Source of the DNA: Pelodera strongyloides
Lineage: Eukaryota; Nematoda; Chromadorea; Rhabditida; Rhabditidae
Assembly (NCBI GenBank): GCA_036852015.1
Contig: JAANDG010000020.1
Span: 1 to 64,000, forward strand
DNA: 64,000 bases
Direction of reading: 5' to 3'
In this document: in pieces, positions 12,882-25,410 of the stretch
Layout of the letters: each line of letters starts with the position of its first letter
Position numbering within the stretch: position 1 is the stretch's first letter
The notes under the pieces: generated by a model
Seen by the model: the letters and a program-made list of their open reading frames with translations, nothing else
The model's database searches: none
What the model was told of the DNA's origin: nothing
Position numbers and translations under genes: made by a program

Positions 12882-15008
12882 TCACAAATGTTGTCTGTGT
12901 GAAAACACGCGTACAATGCCTCCAAGGCCGAATCGAGCCACCAACTAAAGCAAAGGGTTTCAGTTAAGAAAAAGGACTTATATTTTCAATGAAACTCCCG
13001 AATATATCCACAACTACAACAAATTACACAATCGCCGAATACACCTGGAGAGAAGATCCATGTAATAAACACATAATTACTTAGTCTATTCATCCAACAA
13101 TTCCCAAATACCTATCACAACCCCGACTAGACATTTCAACAAATACGCCGTTTTTTTACACAAAATACAACTACAAAAGATACCGTGTCTCCAATGAGTG
13201 TTTCTAGCCTTCCTTTTTTTATTCGAAAATATCAATTAGTACGAGTAAGGTAACCACCACATTCACCCACGCACGAGTAACTCCATTAAAAAAAATTAGC
13301 ATAAAAATAAAAAGTCAAACCTGTGCATGCCAAGTGAGAAGACTCGCACAAAGCGCATTGTCCGGACACAGTTCCATCGCTTTGTACACGTATTTGAGCA
13401 GGATATCACCCTCGTCGTCAGAAATTTCCTAGAAAAAAAAATTTCTTTAAAAACTGTGTGTAAAAACACCTCGCACATTTCACCAGCGGACTATGTGCAG
13501 GTAGAGCAGGTGAGATAATAAGTCAATCTCGGCCTGGGTATAAACTATTGCGAAAAACACACCCCAGAACCACTTGCGAAATCTATTCCAAATTTTCCAA
13601 ATGTATATACTAGGTGAAACATACCGTTATATCTACTTATTAAACTGCTCCTAACACTAAACTAAATGAGACCACATCCGACCACCTTCATTTACGTACT
13701 AAAATTTTACCCGGACAAGCTGATAAGTGGCTAGGTGGCAAACCTCATGTTTCAACGCACATCTAATAAGGCAAACCAATTGCAGTTTCGCTTGAATTCT
13801 GAACTGCCTAACTAATGAAAACTGAAAAGAGCCAACCTCGTTATCCATAAGAAACGAAGAAGGTCAACAAAACAGTAACCAACCTTTACTGCTGCTTCAA
13901 TATCCGACGATTTAAATGAACCCAATACTTTGGCGACAAGAAGGGTCGAACGATCTTTTACTCCCTAGAAGCAAAGGAATTCAATTATAATCTTCGGAGA
14001 ATCAAATTCCGTACCGCTATGGTGATTACAAACTGGTGGGGCTGAACAGTCCAATCCGGCAATGCTGTTGGGATGACGAAATCAACAAGCAACAACATAC
14101 TACTTTTTTTAGGCCTAAAGTCTAAATACAATTCTTAATTACTTCTTATCTTACTTTTCCTTTTAGTTGCGGACATTACCGCAAGTTTCTATATTAATTT
14201 CGTTACTTCTTACCTTTTCTTAATTCTGATATTTTATTAGAAGCCTACAACTCCATAGTAATCTTCTGTGATATTTCTCTTCGTAATCTTCTCTTCTGTG
14301 GGATAGTGATATTCAATTCTACACGAAAATTCGAGAGAAGAACACATGAACATTGAGACAGTGAAGAACACCAATTCTTCCAAAAAAAATAAAATAAGTG
14401 TAATTAGTATTCCGACCTGATCCTTAGTTTTTAGAGGAGGATTCGAAAGTGCCGTCCTCAAAGCGTCAGTTAGTCTGTTGGTGTTCAGTGCAGCAGTCAC
14501 ACTTCTCTCGTCGGGCCCAAGGGCGGCACTATCGGCGGCTGGAATCGAACATTAATTAATTTTTAAAGAGAAATACCGGCCGGTTATTGAAACGCATCGT
14601 GGACAACTGAATTCTTACGTATTTATGTTAATTTGCTCGAATTTAGCTCGATTTTTTTATTCTAATTTATGTTCATTTGCATACGCTGCATAAGAATGCT
14701 GTTGTACAGTTGTACTGGATGCGTTTCAAAAACCGACCGGTATTTCGCTTTAATAACAAATTCTAACACAATACACCCATAATATACACCTAATGTATTC
14801 GCTTCCGTCTTCCGTCAACTAACGCTCACACAGTTCCATAGTTCCCGCGCAAATTAGATTAGACAAGCGATGCTGTGCTATGATGAAAGAAAAGTAGAAA
14901 TAAGATATAGTACAATCACATACCATCATCATTATCATCATAACGTTCTGCATCATAAGCATCCACATCCAACTTTCGATACGACGTATTTTGCATATTC
15001 TTGGCCAT
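12882..15008 (-). CDS. arx-7: Arp2/3 complex subunit 5 (ARPC5, p16)
   Basis: Smallest subunit of the seven-protein Arp2/3 complex, which nucleates branched actin filaments in the cytoplasm. Five exons join in frame: 15008-14924, 14538-14417, 13964-13884, 13428-13321 and 12944-12882, giving 152 residues against about 151 in human ARPC5. Recognisable segments are the N-terminal SYRKLDVDAYDAERYDD, the core NPPLKTKDQ followed by VKDRSTLLVAKVL, the conserved LLKYVYKAM, and the C-terminal GGIVRVFSHRQ. The start ATG is six bases after an acceptor (TTTCAG), consistent with trans-splicing. Intron 1 carries a MITE copy (14563-14753). The gene lies about 1 kb downstream of phf-5 on the same strand, too far for a tightly spaced operon. 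Confidence 0.96.
14563..14753. mobile_element. TTAA-flanked MITE, CCGGCCGGTTTTTGAAACGCAT family
   Basis: Ends read TTAAAGAGAAATACCGGCCG and the inverted CGACCGGTATTTCGCTTTAA. It sits in arx-7 intron 1. This is the most frequent element in the window; other copies are at 27247-27429, 31934-32115, 44116-44289, 52115-52298, 57426-57609 and 57815-57975. Confidence 0.85.
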
Positions 15009-16014
15009 TTTGATCTGAAACATCATAAATTCTTAGTTTTAAACTGACGTTAACAACATAGCCAGAGCTCTGGAAATCCTTAGAAAAAACACCGCACTTT
15101 GGACAAAATATACTTACATCCTACTATTAAGAAGTCTTATAACAGGAATTTGTTGTCACTAGTTCTAGTTCTAGTTGGACAGGTCAATTGTTTACAGGAA
15201 ATCAATAGTAGGCGAAGAAAGGTTTGTTTGTCTACACGGCGGTCTTCTAATCTCTCGCCGCCTATGTGCCGTATGACTCATATAACGCTCATCGACAATT
15301 ATAAGGAAAATGGGACGGAAACTGGCGAATGCCAATATTTAAGGGATTACAGGATGCCGAAGTCGAAAATAGCATGTATATACAAAAATTAATGTTAACA
15401 CAACACTCACGATCTCACGAAGATCGAACATCGTAGGTAAAATAATAATTGTAGAATAAAATAAATATAGGGAAAATCCATGCTAGTAAAGCTAATTGCA
15501 AGATGTCTATCGGGGGAAAACGTGTTCAGTTATAAATGTGAGAATAGAAAAGGCGACACTGCACAAAAAAAAGGAAAAAACTATCATTATCATAAACCCC
15601 AAAAAAGATATGCACATGGAAAAGAACCATATGTTGGCGTTCAATAAAAAGAAAGTTAGCATAATTTTACACATTTATTGGATCAACAATACACTTATAA
15701 CAGTTTGTTTGATAAATAATATAAATAACGGACTCGTTTCGGAAAGAGTATCAGTGTAATTTAAAAAAGAAACTTAACAACCTTAAACTTCGCTTCAACT
15801 CATAACACATCGCAATTCGCAATGCAATAAACTAGTTCATTTTTCCTGGAAAATAAATCATACAGTACACAAAAAGTAATTCACCTGGACCAATACTTCA
15901 TAGGCAGGCAAAAGAATAAACGGAAATTCGCTATTTAACTTCATTATTTCTTTCTTAATATGAAATAAAAAATAACTCAACACAACAAAGAACATAAATG
16001 TTAACAATATAATA
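15009..16014. other. Intergenic region between phf-5 and arx-7
   Basis: About 1 kb between the phf-5 stop and the arx-7 start. It is AT-rich. The ORFs present (15099-15392 and 15496-15759 on the plus strand) are rich in Lys, Ile and Asn with no domain I recognise, and I do not call them genes. An AATAAA on the minus strand lies near 15670. Confidence 0.5.
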
Positions 16015-17032
16015 CTACTTCTTCGCACCGTACTTTTTCCGCTCGTAAAATAGATCCGTTTTCGCGCTTCCCAAGTTCACGATCTTTGGACAACCATCAC
16101 GATCCTGAATATTGCGAATAAATATTTAGATATGACTTCTTAGCCACGGAACAGGGATCGGAACTACAAACTACATTGTACATTATAATCCTTACTACGT
16201 TGTACTTCATCCTCGGATGCACACCTTTTGGTGTATTTAATAAATAAATAAAATAAAACAAAATCATTCTAAATTCTAACGCTAACCGTAATATGTACAC
16301 TTCCACTTCCAAAAATTCATCACAAAAAACATCGGATTTATAGCCCCATACTCAATAACCATCATGGCTAGGTGTATTACGAAGACTCCGACAATTGTAT
16401 ATAAAGCAAAAAAAACCTTTTCCATGATTGTACATTCTTTACAATAATAGGCATCGCTGACACCGTTTCCACCACAAATCACGCATCGACCCTGAAAGAA
16501 GCATGCAATTATAACTACTGATAGAAAATGTACTAAACAAAGGAGATAGCGTAGTCACTTAACTACTTTGTCATTCTTAAAATTATGCATAAAGAAAACT
16601 AATGTAAGAAAAATACTAAAATCAAACTAGGAATTATAACATAAAAGAATAAATATCTATTTTAGAAACTGACCTGGTAACTACCATAATTACACTCATC
16701 ACAGATTCGAACGAGCGTGCAAGGCCTCACATAGGAATCGCAGATGACACACCTAAAAGAGATTATCAGAAGGGCCAACGGAAAGAAGACCGATTGATAA
16801 CAATTTCCCGGTACGGACAAAAACGCCAGAAGTGTGGCTAAAGAGTAACATTTCGACGAAACAGAAACATTTAGCTGTAACAAGGTGCGACTGCGCATAA
16901 ACTTCGGGAGTGAGGTAAAGCAACAATTCTATCATTTTCAAAGTACCTTCCGTCGCACTTCTCACAGAGACGTCCAATTGCAACACCAGGTTGTTTGCGG
17001 CAAAAGATCAAATCCGGGTGATGCTTTGCCAT
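16015..17032 (-). CDS. phf-5: PHD finger-like protein 5A, SF3b subunit of U2 snRNP
   Basis: Small zinc-binding core subunit of SF3b, which helps the U2 snRNP hold the branch-point adenosine in the nucleus. Four exons join in frame: 17032-16947, 16752-16674, 16491-16417 and 16104-16015, giving 109 residues against 110 in human PHF5A. The twelve family cysteines are visible at 11, 23, 26, 30, 33, 40, 46, 49, 58, 61, 72 and 75, arranged in CxxC pairs (LCEKC, RCVIC, ICDEC, YYCKEC). Tyr36, the residue that contacts pladienolide-type inhibitors in the human protein, is kept. The C-terminus [11 protein letters not shown] is typical of the family. The start ATG is one base after an acceptor (TTTTCAG). 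Intron 3 holds a (TAAA)n-tailed retroposon end. Confidence 0.97.
16214..16259 (+). repeat. Retroposon 3' end with (TAAA)n tail
   Basis: The sequence GGATGCACACC-TTTT-GGTGT forms a short hairpin directly before TTTAATAAATAAATAAAATAAA. The same hairpin-plus-tail unit occurs at 26692-26742 (plus strand) and 36841-36881 (minus strand). A terminal hairpin followed by a short tandem tail fits the 3' end of an RTE-like LINE or a SINE. No LINE coding sequence is present. Confidence 0.6.
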
Positions 17033-17354
17033 TCTGAAAAGAAATGAATAAATGAAACAGCATCAATGCTTCTTGGAACGAAAACTCGAGGCATAACAGC
17101 CAGTGCCAAACCGTAAGAAAAACGTAGATCGCGAAAGCAACTAGGCGTATGATCAAATACATCACAAAAACAAAACAATAAACAAACGCAAAAGAAATCT
17201 TTACAAATCACCACAAATAAAAAAAATGGAGAAGGCGTGCATGCGAAAGTGCATCACTGCGACTATAACTTCTCTAACAACACTGTGCCCTCGTACAAGA
17301 GTACGGTGCGTTTGATATATGAAAGTACGATCAATATAGCAATTCCCACTCAGG

Positions 17355-17540
17355 AAAACAAAATAATTGCCGAAACACAAAAAAAACATCGGTTGACTCT
17401 GGTTCGCGACTATTTAGTGATCAGTTCATGATGGTTTCGACGAAACTTGGTCACCAGATGGTCAAAGAGTGGTCACCAAATAGGCTGGCCCACGAAAAAA
17501 CCAGTGAACCGTCACCAAATGGTTCCACCCCTTTCTTTTG
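17355..17540. repeat. Dispersed repeat, GAAACTTGGTCACCA family
   Basis: The copy contains AATAATTGCCGAAAC, ACGAAACTTGGTCACCA and CACGAAAAAACCAGTGAACC in this order. Two further copies with the same order lie at 26866-27080 and 47403-47595. Inner motifs such as TGGTCACC and GGTGACC recur. Borders are approximate. Confidence 0.6.
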
Positions 17541-18272
17541 TAATTGTATATATAACATACGGTATGTCTTACTGTGATAATAAACGAATTTCAATATAAA
17601 TACTTTCCATGCAATTGAGAAACTGAGGAATGTGAAATACCAAACAGATGTTGCTTACCCCTCACATCCAACCCATGACAAAGATATGCCCCTGGTTTAT
17701 TTTGAAGCTTTCTCACTGAATTATAGAAATCCGCAGTTTAATATATGTTTACTTGAACACATTTTCCATAGCAATCCCTAACACAAAACCAAAAATGTCC
17801 AAATACCTGCAATGATTCACAGTGTAAATGTGTTTGTAAGTTTATGTCCCATAAAAGCAGTCCCCCCACTCACGGTGACTAATTTGTAAGTCTGACCACG
17901 GTAGATAAGGACAGATTAAAGTCAAAATATTTCTTTCTCTATTCTATTGTAACATTGTCGCAATCTGTTGAATTTGCGGTGCTAGATTGAAAATAACAAT
18001 GCGACCAGATGAATTGAATACGGTAGTTTACAGGTAATACACATCCATTTTCGTTTGCAATGTGTTTGCGTATTGCTGAAGTGATCTGGTCTTTGTAATT
18101 GCTTCTGTTATAAGATTCTATCCTGGTTCCACTTGATTCATTCAATTATGATAACGCATCAGATATCCCCTTAGCACTTAGCCGTAGTAGTAGTGTACTT
18201 AGTACTTTTTATTTTCTACAGTAGCCAATGGTGCTCCACGGGACGGGCACGGAAGTATTGATCTGATACTTT

Positions 18273-18535
18273 ATGGGGTTTGCAAGTATGCCCGATTTTC
18301 CTTGCAAGTATCGAAAAATTCACCGTATCTTGGCACTACACGAACATATCTACAGGCAGTTTTTACGACCGATCGCCACGGGACCATTTGTCCGACAAAT
18401 GATTTGCTTTGTTGGCGGATTTTCTATAGTGTGGAGGTGTCAAAGTTACGGTAAATTGGTGTAAAAAGCACACGATTTTGCGAATTGATACTTGCAAGGA
18501 AAACTCGCGGTTTTTGGCATACTTGCAAACCCCAT
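18273..18535. mobile_element. Inverted-repeat element, ATGGGGTTTGCAAGTAT ends
   Basis: Left end ATGGGGTTTGCAAGTATGCC is matched by the inverted GGCATACTTGCAAACCCCAT at the right end. Shorter relatives with TTTCCAAGTAT ends lie at 32357-32477, 35396-35549 and 59995-60154. There is no coding capacity. Confidence 0.75.
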
Positions 18536-18884
18536 TAACTACTAAGGTCAATTATCATTGTACTTAATTCAGTCGTTGCGACGAATGTGAACACCGAGGA
18601 TACTTTCGTCAACTTTGGCGTTGTGATACTTGCGAAAGAAGAACTGCCAAACTATTGGGACACAATCTAATTGTAGGTTTTTTTACTATTTGCATCAGCT
18701 GAAAGGGAATGTAGAAGCCCATAGATATAAACGCTGATGAAAATTACCGTTTAATGTTAAAGCGGCATAACACGAGTTGCGAATCGTAACCTGCCAACTG
18801 CAGTGTCATATGTATCTTTCGCGTCCATGCGTGTCAGAAGACATTATTGTCTAGCATATTTCAAAAACACATCATATGGGTTGG

Positions 18885-18980
18885 CACACCTCTGGCGCCC
18901 CCGCCGTGCACCGTTGAGTGGGTGCACCGCGCCCCGGTGGCGCACACTGTATTGTGCGCGGCGATGGCGCGGGGTTTCAC
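18885..18980. other. GC-rich island
   Basis: A strongly GC-rich stretch in AT-rich surroundings, with imperfect palindromes such as GTGCACCG and GGTGCACCGCG. It shares short words (GTGCGCGGC, TGGCGCG) with the island at 62060-62190. No gene is recognised; a local 96-codon ORF has no domain. Confidence 0.4.
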
Positions 18981-20264
18981 GTTTTACCCATACCACGTCA
19001 ATAGCAACAGAGAATGTTAATAGTTATTTCAGAAATCTCTCCTCTGTCCCCGTTGTGCTCTTCGACATCGCCGACATCGTATGTTTATTGTAGATGTACA
19101 GGAGAAAAACGACGAAATAATCGATATCCGCCGCTTTCTACGCGAAACAATTCCAGAAATTGTTATTGAACACATTAATCCATTGTATAGTCCAAATGTT
19201 CACCGCACCGCATAACCGCATAGACACCGCATGAGATCAAACACCGCACACTGACCGCACGCACGAATTCTTTGCAGTACTGCTATACATAAACTGCAGC
19301 TATTAATTTAATACCAGTCATGCTAATAAAAATGTTGCACATCCGAATTGGCAATTATTGTTCCTGCCATGTTTATATGCATAAATCTTGAATTCACAAC
19401 ACAGGACTTTTGTATGTGAGCTCACACCTGAGGACATATTCACCACTCAAATTCTCTCGGGGAAATAGTCCATGGGGACCGAAAACAGCATTCAAATGTG
19501 AGAGATGCACTGAAAAAGACGGGGAATTCCCCGGTGAAGAGTTGAGAGGTGAATATGGCCTCTGCTCACATGGTCGCATTGAAATATGAACACTGTTTCC
19601 CAAACAAAATTTTCCAATATTCGCTTCCATAATAAAAGGCAAACAGCACAACAGACCGTACCTATGAGAACATAGTATCCCAACCATAGTATTTCCACAA
19701 ACACATACAAAGCAATGCTTCTGAAGATATCACAACACATAAGTTCCTATTCCCCGACCAACACTAGCCAGACCACGTAATCTTCCCAAAAAACTGATTC
19801 ACCCGACAATAGTTTCAACACACACAGGAGCATAACACCGGTGAACCAAACGAACAACACTTATGATTGACCAAAAGCAAGTTTCAGCTCCAGCCCAACC
19901 ACATCAAATTAGAAAACACAAATGTGTATCCCCCCCCCCAAATGCATGTGCATATGCACAAGCTCATCCAATACGGAGTCGGAAGCACACGGACAAATAA
20001 TACGAGCTCCACACGGATACACACGGTCCAACAACGAAACCCCCAATTTTCACAAACTCCGCCCCCGTCCCCTGCCCCACAAACTTTTATTGCCTTGTCA
20101 GGGAACGGTGCATACGGCCGAAAGCTTGCAATAGCAAACAAGAATAACAACAAAACAATTTGAGTTCGAATCATTGCATACTCCTCCCCACACGGCGAAA
20201 TCTAAAGTAGAAGAAATGAGTAAAACCGAGGAGTGACTTCGAATGTGCTAATGATATATATTCT

Positions 20265-20590
20265 TTAAAGGGAGAGGCACACGGGAAAAAAGTTTTCCTT
20301 AATTTACTTAAACAGAATGTCCGGAATTTCATAAATATTACTGTGAAAACCACATTTATTTCCGCCTAGAACTCGCAGAGATATTTCACGGCAAACAGTT
20401 CGGCCAAGTACCGTAGTCAGAAAGGTAAAAATACGTTTTTACGGTTTATATCCATCCATTAGCACTCTTTATCTGCATAATGTTTGTTAAACGAATGAAG
20501 AACATTTCTACCATTACAACAAAGTGTTTCCAATGCTTTAACCCTAAAAGAGCAAAAATTGATTCTGACTACTGTACCTGGTCGAACATT
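20265..20590. mobile_element. Truncated TTAA element, AAAGGGAGAGGC family
   Basis: The left end TTAAAGGGAGAGGCACACGG and the following sequence align with the left half of the complete copy at 56615-57064, up to the segment ACCTGGTCGAAC near 20585. The right half and right inverted repeat are missing. Confidence 0.65.
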
Positions 20591-21139
20591 TTGCCGAGGA
20601 ATATTTGGAAAATTTGGGAGATGCCGAGGAAAATTTGGTCAGATTCACGAGAATTTTTTTTTATACTGTAATATTTTCCAGTTCTCCATACGAATTTACA
20701 CATGGAAACATCATCGTGCGGGTGTAGGCATTAGACTCAGCAATTATAATGTCCCGACACCCTTATTATCGTTTGCGTTAGAACAGACGATATAATCAGA
20801 CTGTATGCAAATTTGCTATTGTCGACTATAATACTAGCAAAAAATTTCAATATGCATAAAACCTAATGCATACACATCTTCTGAAAAAATGCAAACAACG
20901 AAAGTTTCAATACCAAAAAAATACGATAATACGGAGAGTCGGGATATTATAATTGCCGTGTCTAATATCTATAACTGCTCAATGACGTTCCCATGTGTAA
21001 AGTCGTATGAAGAACTGGAATATTATGGTAAACCAGCTAAACTGTGTTTTTCTCGTAAGCGTGACCCTTTAACTAACAGGATGACGAAATTGAGTGATAA
21101 ACGGACATTGGCAACTTCCTGAAACGTAAAATGGTTCAA

Positions 21140-22060
21140 TCCAACGTACCGTTCGAAAATGGATGGACGACAGGTCGTTCGTCGTTCGCATATCGTAGTC
21201 GTTTGCATGCATTCGATGGATGAAGAACCACAAAATAAATTAAATAAGATACAACAAGATGCATAGGCAGTTAGGACCAATCACAATCTGGCACACACAT
21301 TAGCTACGCCGCCGCAGGTAATTGAAAAACAATGTCCATTTTTTTCCTCAACTTAATTATTTGTTCACGTGAAAACACTCGCGCACAACGGTACTCGTGC
21401 TCTGTGGTATTCACGCACTGCGGTACTCGCGCACTGCGGTACTCACACACTGCGGTACTCGCGCACTGCGGTACTCGCGCACTGCGGTACTCGCGCACTG
21501 CGGTACTCGCGCACTGCGGTACTCGCGCACTGCGGTACTCGCGCACTGCGGTACTCGCGCACTGCGGTACTCGCGCACTGCGGTACTCACGCACTGCGGT
21601 ACTCACGCACTGCGGTACTCGCGCACTGCGGTACTCGCGCACTGCGGTACTCACGCACTGCGGTACTCACGAAACCACAGAACGCAGAGCTTTGCATACG
21701 TCAACTTCTAACAACAATATTTTTTCAATAATATACAGTAACTCTCATTTGTTCGATAACTCTGTTCCTTTTTGGTCAACCGCTCAGCGAAACGAAAGGA
21801 GGCTCATGCAAGGAGCGAGTGCGTGGAATGGAGAAGCGGGAAAATTATGGCCGTTCGCTATGCTGCTATGCAGGTGGATGAGCGTATCGCCAAAAAGGAA
21901 CATAGAATGCGAATTTCGGCTGATTGTATTTGCATAAACTAATTGGCCCACCCGAGTTCCTCTTCCTCGAGTATTCGAACGGATCTGATCCAAGTGGCAT
22001 GGAACTCGACTGTGCCCTCACGAACTCATTCCTTCGATTTCTAAAAGTACAAAAAAATCA
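21140..22060. repeat. Minisatellite-bearing repeat, copy A
   Basis: Three separate blocks match copy B (about 24270-25410) in the same order: a left flank containing TTCGATGGATGAAGAA and GCTACGCCGCC; an 18-unit minisatellite; and a right flank containing ATGCAGGTGGATGAGCGT, TTTGCATAAACTA and TGATCCAAGT. The shared order shows two copies of one element that carries an internal minisatellite. Outer borders are not defined. Confidence 0.7.
21381..21668. repeat. 16-bp minisatellite, 18 units (array A)
   Basis: Head-to-tail units of GCGCACTGCGGTACTC; 288 bp is exactly 18 units. The first two units are divergent (GCGCACAACGGTACTC, GTGCTCTGTGGTATTC) and several later ones start ACGC. Because 16 is not a multiple of three and the unit lacks stops, frames on both strands are open, which produces false ORFs. 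Confidence 0.95.
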
Positions 22061-22149
22061 TCCAGAATTCCAGAATCATTATACGTTTCCATAAGCAGAA
22101 ATGACTGCAGTCCTATGAAATTGAGAGGTGCGGAAGTGGATCAAGGGGC

Positions 22150-22355
22150 ACAGGTTTCACAGAGAAGAGAGTAAGATATAGAGAAAGAGAGAGATGGAGT
22201 GTGAGAGAAAAGAGAGAAAGAGCGAGGAGGACTAGAAGCGACAAAATGAGAAGAGGAGAGAAAGGAGAGAGTCTACGAGATAGAGAGAAGTGCGGGATAT
22301 AGAGGAAAAGAGTGAAGGTGAGACAGTCAGAGAGAAAGACATAGGGAGAGAGAGA
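22150..22355 (+). repeat. Purine-rich (GA)n tract
   Basis: About 200 bp made almost only of A and G on the plus strand, dominated by GAGA. It lies in the nested repeat region. Confidence 0.85.
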
Positions 22356-22904
22356 CTTTTCTAGAAAACTTTTTTTCACATAGGGTACCAATCAGCCGAC
22401 GGCCGATTCCTCCCGAACAACCGACTGCACTTATATAAAGAAGAAGAGTTTGTTTATGATTTTGTTTTTATGTGCACTACGAAAGCCTTTCATAAAGATT
22501 TTTTCTACTAATAATCGAAAGAGAGTATCTTATTATATAAAGTTGGGAGCTTTGTTTGTTTGTTTGTACGTTTGTTTGATTGTACGTTTGGATGATGTGC
22601 GTTACGCTCAGGAAGTAGGATTGGTTCAGTAGTTCATGTTCCCATGCACTGAGCCATCTCACATCCCGAGCGCCCTCTCACAAAAGCCCGAAAAAGGCTG
22701 CATGTATGGGATGCGTGTCATGCGTGTGCCGCGAGTTGGCGGCGCTCCAAGTACTACGAATAAACTACAAAAAACATGCAGATCTAGAGCAACAAAAAGA
22801 ATAACGAAGCGAGGATTTTAGCATATGATCCATACTCTAAATTTTTGTAACTACTTTTGAATCCACGTTTCACCTATGCATAAAATAAAATAAATATAAT
22901 AGAA

Positions 22905-22998
22905 AGTCGCCTCAGGCGGCGTAGCCGGCTGGTACAAAATATTTGCCTAGGGTGAGATTGCCCGCTTCACAGTCTAACGCTCTACCCACTCCGCTAAT
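22905..22998 (-). repeat. tRNA-like remnant
   Basis: Read on the minus strand, GCGGAGTGGGTAGAGCGTTA resembles a tRNA A-box and D-arm, followed by a CTGTGAA loop. No B-box follows, so it is not a working tRNA gene. The segment to its left carries GCCTCAGGCGGC, a motif also seen near 31124 and 53249. Probably a piece of a tRNA-derived retroposon. Confidence 0.4.
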
Positions 22999-23096
22999 GA
23001 TGAATCGTATTATAAGTTTCCACATCGCAAATGACTCCATATACGCGTGGAGTTCAGAGAGGAAATGGAGAGTAAGGGGCGCAAGTACCAAAGTAC

Positions 23097-23102
<6 letters not shown>

Positions 23103-23142
<40 letters not shown>

Positions 23143-23195
23143 AGGGAATTCAGGAAAGAGAGAGGGAGAAAGGGAGAGAGCGAGAGGGAGAGAGT
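23103..23195 (+). repeat. (GA)n microsatellite
   Basis: A run of about 15 perfect GA units from 23103, continuing as an imperfect purine tract with GGGAGA interruptions. Confidence 0.9.
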
Positions 23196-23474
23196 CCCAC
23201 TACCAACTATTCGTGTTCATTTTACAGGTTCTTTTTCATAGCCACATTTGATAACATGTACACGAATTTCAAATTTTGCTGCTTTAGAACAGAAGGTGGA
23301 TTTTACATTTGCGGAAAACTATAATCAATATAGCATAAAATAACAATTAATATAACATAATATAACGGAAAAAATATAAGAGTAGCAATCGGCCGAAGAC
23401 CGATTCCTCCAGTCGGAGAAGAGCCCTCATACTTAGATTTCTCGAAAAGGTCAGGGATTGGAGATCAGAACGGT

Positions 23475-23866
23475 TTAAAGGGACAGGCCCATCAAAATAA
23501 ACCTATATTTACGATACGTTCATAACGACTATCAAGCATTTTTATTACAATATATACAAACTAAATTTGACCATTATTCGCCCTAGACAACTTTTTTCCA
23601 ATGCGCTCAACGCATATGTATACCATAAAACTGCAGATTTCAAAGTTATATATGCAAATTTTAATCGCATTATAATTTCACGACAAATTTGCATTGACGA
23701 CAAGGATATTTGCGGCTTTACGGTATACATTTGATCTGAGCGCATCGGAAAAAAGTTTTCCATGGCAAATAAATGTGAAATTTAGTTTGCATATATTGTA
23801 ATAAAAATGCTTTATAGTCACTATGGACGTATCGTAAATATAGGTTTACTTTGATGGGCCCTTTAA
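23475..23866. mobile_element. TTAA-flanked MITE inserted into a repeat
   Basis: Ends read TTAAAGGGACAGGCCCATCA and the inverted TTTGATGGGCCCTTTAA. Sequence on the two sides (23434-23474 and 23867-23970) aligns with the uninterrupted stretch 25797-25940, so the element inserted into an older repeat at a TTAA. It is nearly the same as 30306-30702 in opposite orientation. Confidence 0.85.
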
Positions 23867-24269
23867 TGCCATTTTTTGAAAAGGTAAAGTTTGAACGTTG
23901 ATAAAAACTAATAAGGAACATGAAACAGTAGGAAACCTACATCCAGACATAGCCGAAAGTGAAGCACTTTCGTCAACTTCACTACTTGTTCACGTTATGA
24001 ACACCTGCGTACTGCGGTAGTCACCATTCAGTCGATTCCTAAAATTATTGATTACATAAAAAAATAATGTATGTTTGGGGGGGGGAGACGGACTTATTTT
24101 TGAGACAATTTGGTATGTAATTCAGAAAAGTTAGAATTAGGGAGAAAGGGGAAGTTTTAGAGAACGAGTTAGAGAAAGAGTTCGGGCTGTTCAGTGATGG
24201 TTAGTTAGTGAAGAGATTTGCCTTGATTTCTAGAAAACGTACTCACACTGCCGTACGATCCTTTCATGG

Positions 24270-25410
24270 TTCAGTCTTCCAACTACCGCTCGAACATCAA
24301 ACGACGACGCGAGCCACGCTGTGTCGTTCGCAGGGTTCACATATGTGTTCGATGGATGAAGAAGCATAAAATAAGATAAGTAAGATACAATCGGATACAT
24401 AAGCAGTTCGGACCGATCGAAAGCTGACACACACGTTGGCTACGCCGCCATAGGTAATTGGAAGTTCAATCCACCAAAAATCCATAGTTAGTTAGTCCCT
24501 ACAGTAGCTAATGAAGTTAGTTGACAAAGAAAGAGAAAAAGTGGTCCCACACGAGCAGCCAACTTATGTATTTTAGCACTGTTTAGCTATGTTTCCTCAA
24601 ATTAACTTTGCTTACGTTATCGCGCACTACTGTACTCGCGCAGTGCGGAACTCACGCAGCGCGGTACTCGCGCAGTGCGGTACTCGCGCAGTGCGGTACT
24701 CGCGCAGTGCGGTACTCACGCAGCGCGGTACTCGCGCAGTGCGGTACTCGCGCAGTGCGGTATTCACGCACTGCGGTACTCGCGCACTGCGGTACTCGCG
24801 CACTGCGGTACTCGCGCACCACGGTACTCGCGCACTGCGGTACTCGCGCACTGCGGTACTCGCGCACTGCGGTACTCGCGCACCACGGTACTCGCGCACT
24901 GCGGTTGTCCCGCTTTGCTGTTGCTATGCATTGCGCTTCGCTATGCAGGTGGATGAGCGTTTCGCCAAAAAGGGTCTGGCTAAACGGCTAAACTTCGGTT
25001 TTTACTTGTCATGCAAATTTTCGCCTACATGGTCTTATGCAATTTAGAATTTGGCTCTAATTCGGCTCACATTTTCTTGTAAACCGTGTAAAAATGCAAC
25101 CTTCAAATCCTTTTTTTCTATCTATTTCCGACACTTTATTTTGCTACATCTCGAGAAAGAATGGCATTCTAGTTCGAATGAGGCGAATGAGGCCTTTAAA
25201 TCGAAACTCAGCCTGACAAGTGAAAACCGAAATTATAAGGAACTAATAGGAATGCGAATCTCGGCTGATATCATTTGCATAAACTATTTGACCCACCTGA
25301 GTTCTTCTTCCTCCATTACTCCATCTGATTTGATCCAAGTTGGCATTGAGCTCGACTGTGCGGACTGTGCCCTCACGAACCCATTTCGTCGTTTCCTAAA
25401 AGTATTGTTA
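24270..25410. repeat. Minisatellite-bearing repeat, copy B
   Basis: Second copy of the element described at 21140-22060, with the same block order. It is less than 3 kb away and in the same orientation. A further segment at about 23985-24025 (TTGTTCACGTTATGAACACC, CTGCGGTAGTCACC) matches the start of array A and looks like a third, mostly deleted copy. Confidence 0.7.
24622..24909. repeat. 16-bp minisatellite, 18 units (array B)
   Basis: Seventeen units plus one degenerate terminal unit, 288 bp in all. The left half is mainly GCGCAGTGCGGTACTC and the right half mainly GCGCACTGCGGTACTC, with two GCGCACCACGGTACTC units, so the array is a mosaic of two unit types. Confidence 0.95.

Noticed and set aside
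15099..15759. Two small plus-strand genes between phf-5 and arx-7
   Set aside because: Composition is AT-driven (Lys, Ile, Asn), there is no domain, and there are no plausible splice partners.
21304..21937. Long ORFs on both strands (up to 201 codons) with repeated GTRALRYSRTAVLAHC-type peptides
   Set aside because: They are created by the 16-bp minisatellite, whose unit has no stop in several frames and shifts frame each unit. The same holds for 24589-25047 and its minus-strand counterpart.
21381..24909. CRISPR-like arrays
   Set aside because: Units are head to tail without unique spacers, and the genome is eukaryotic.
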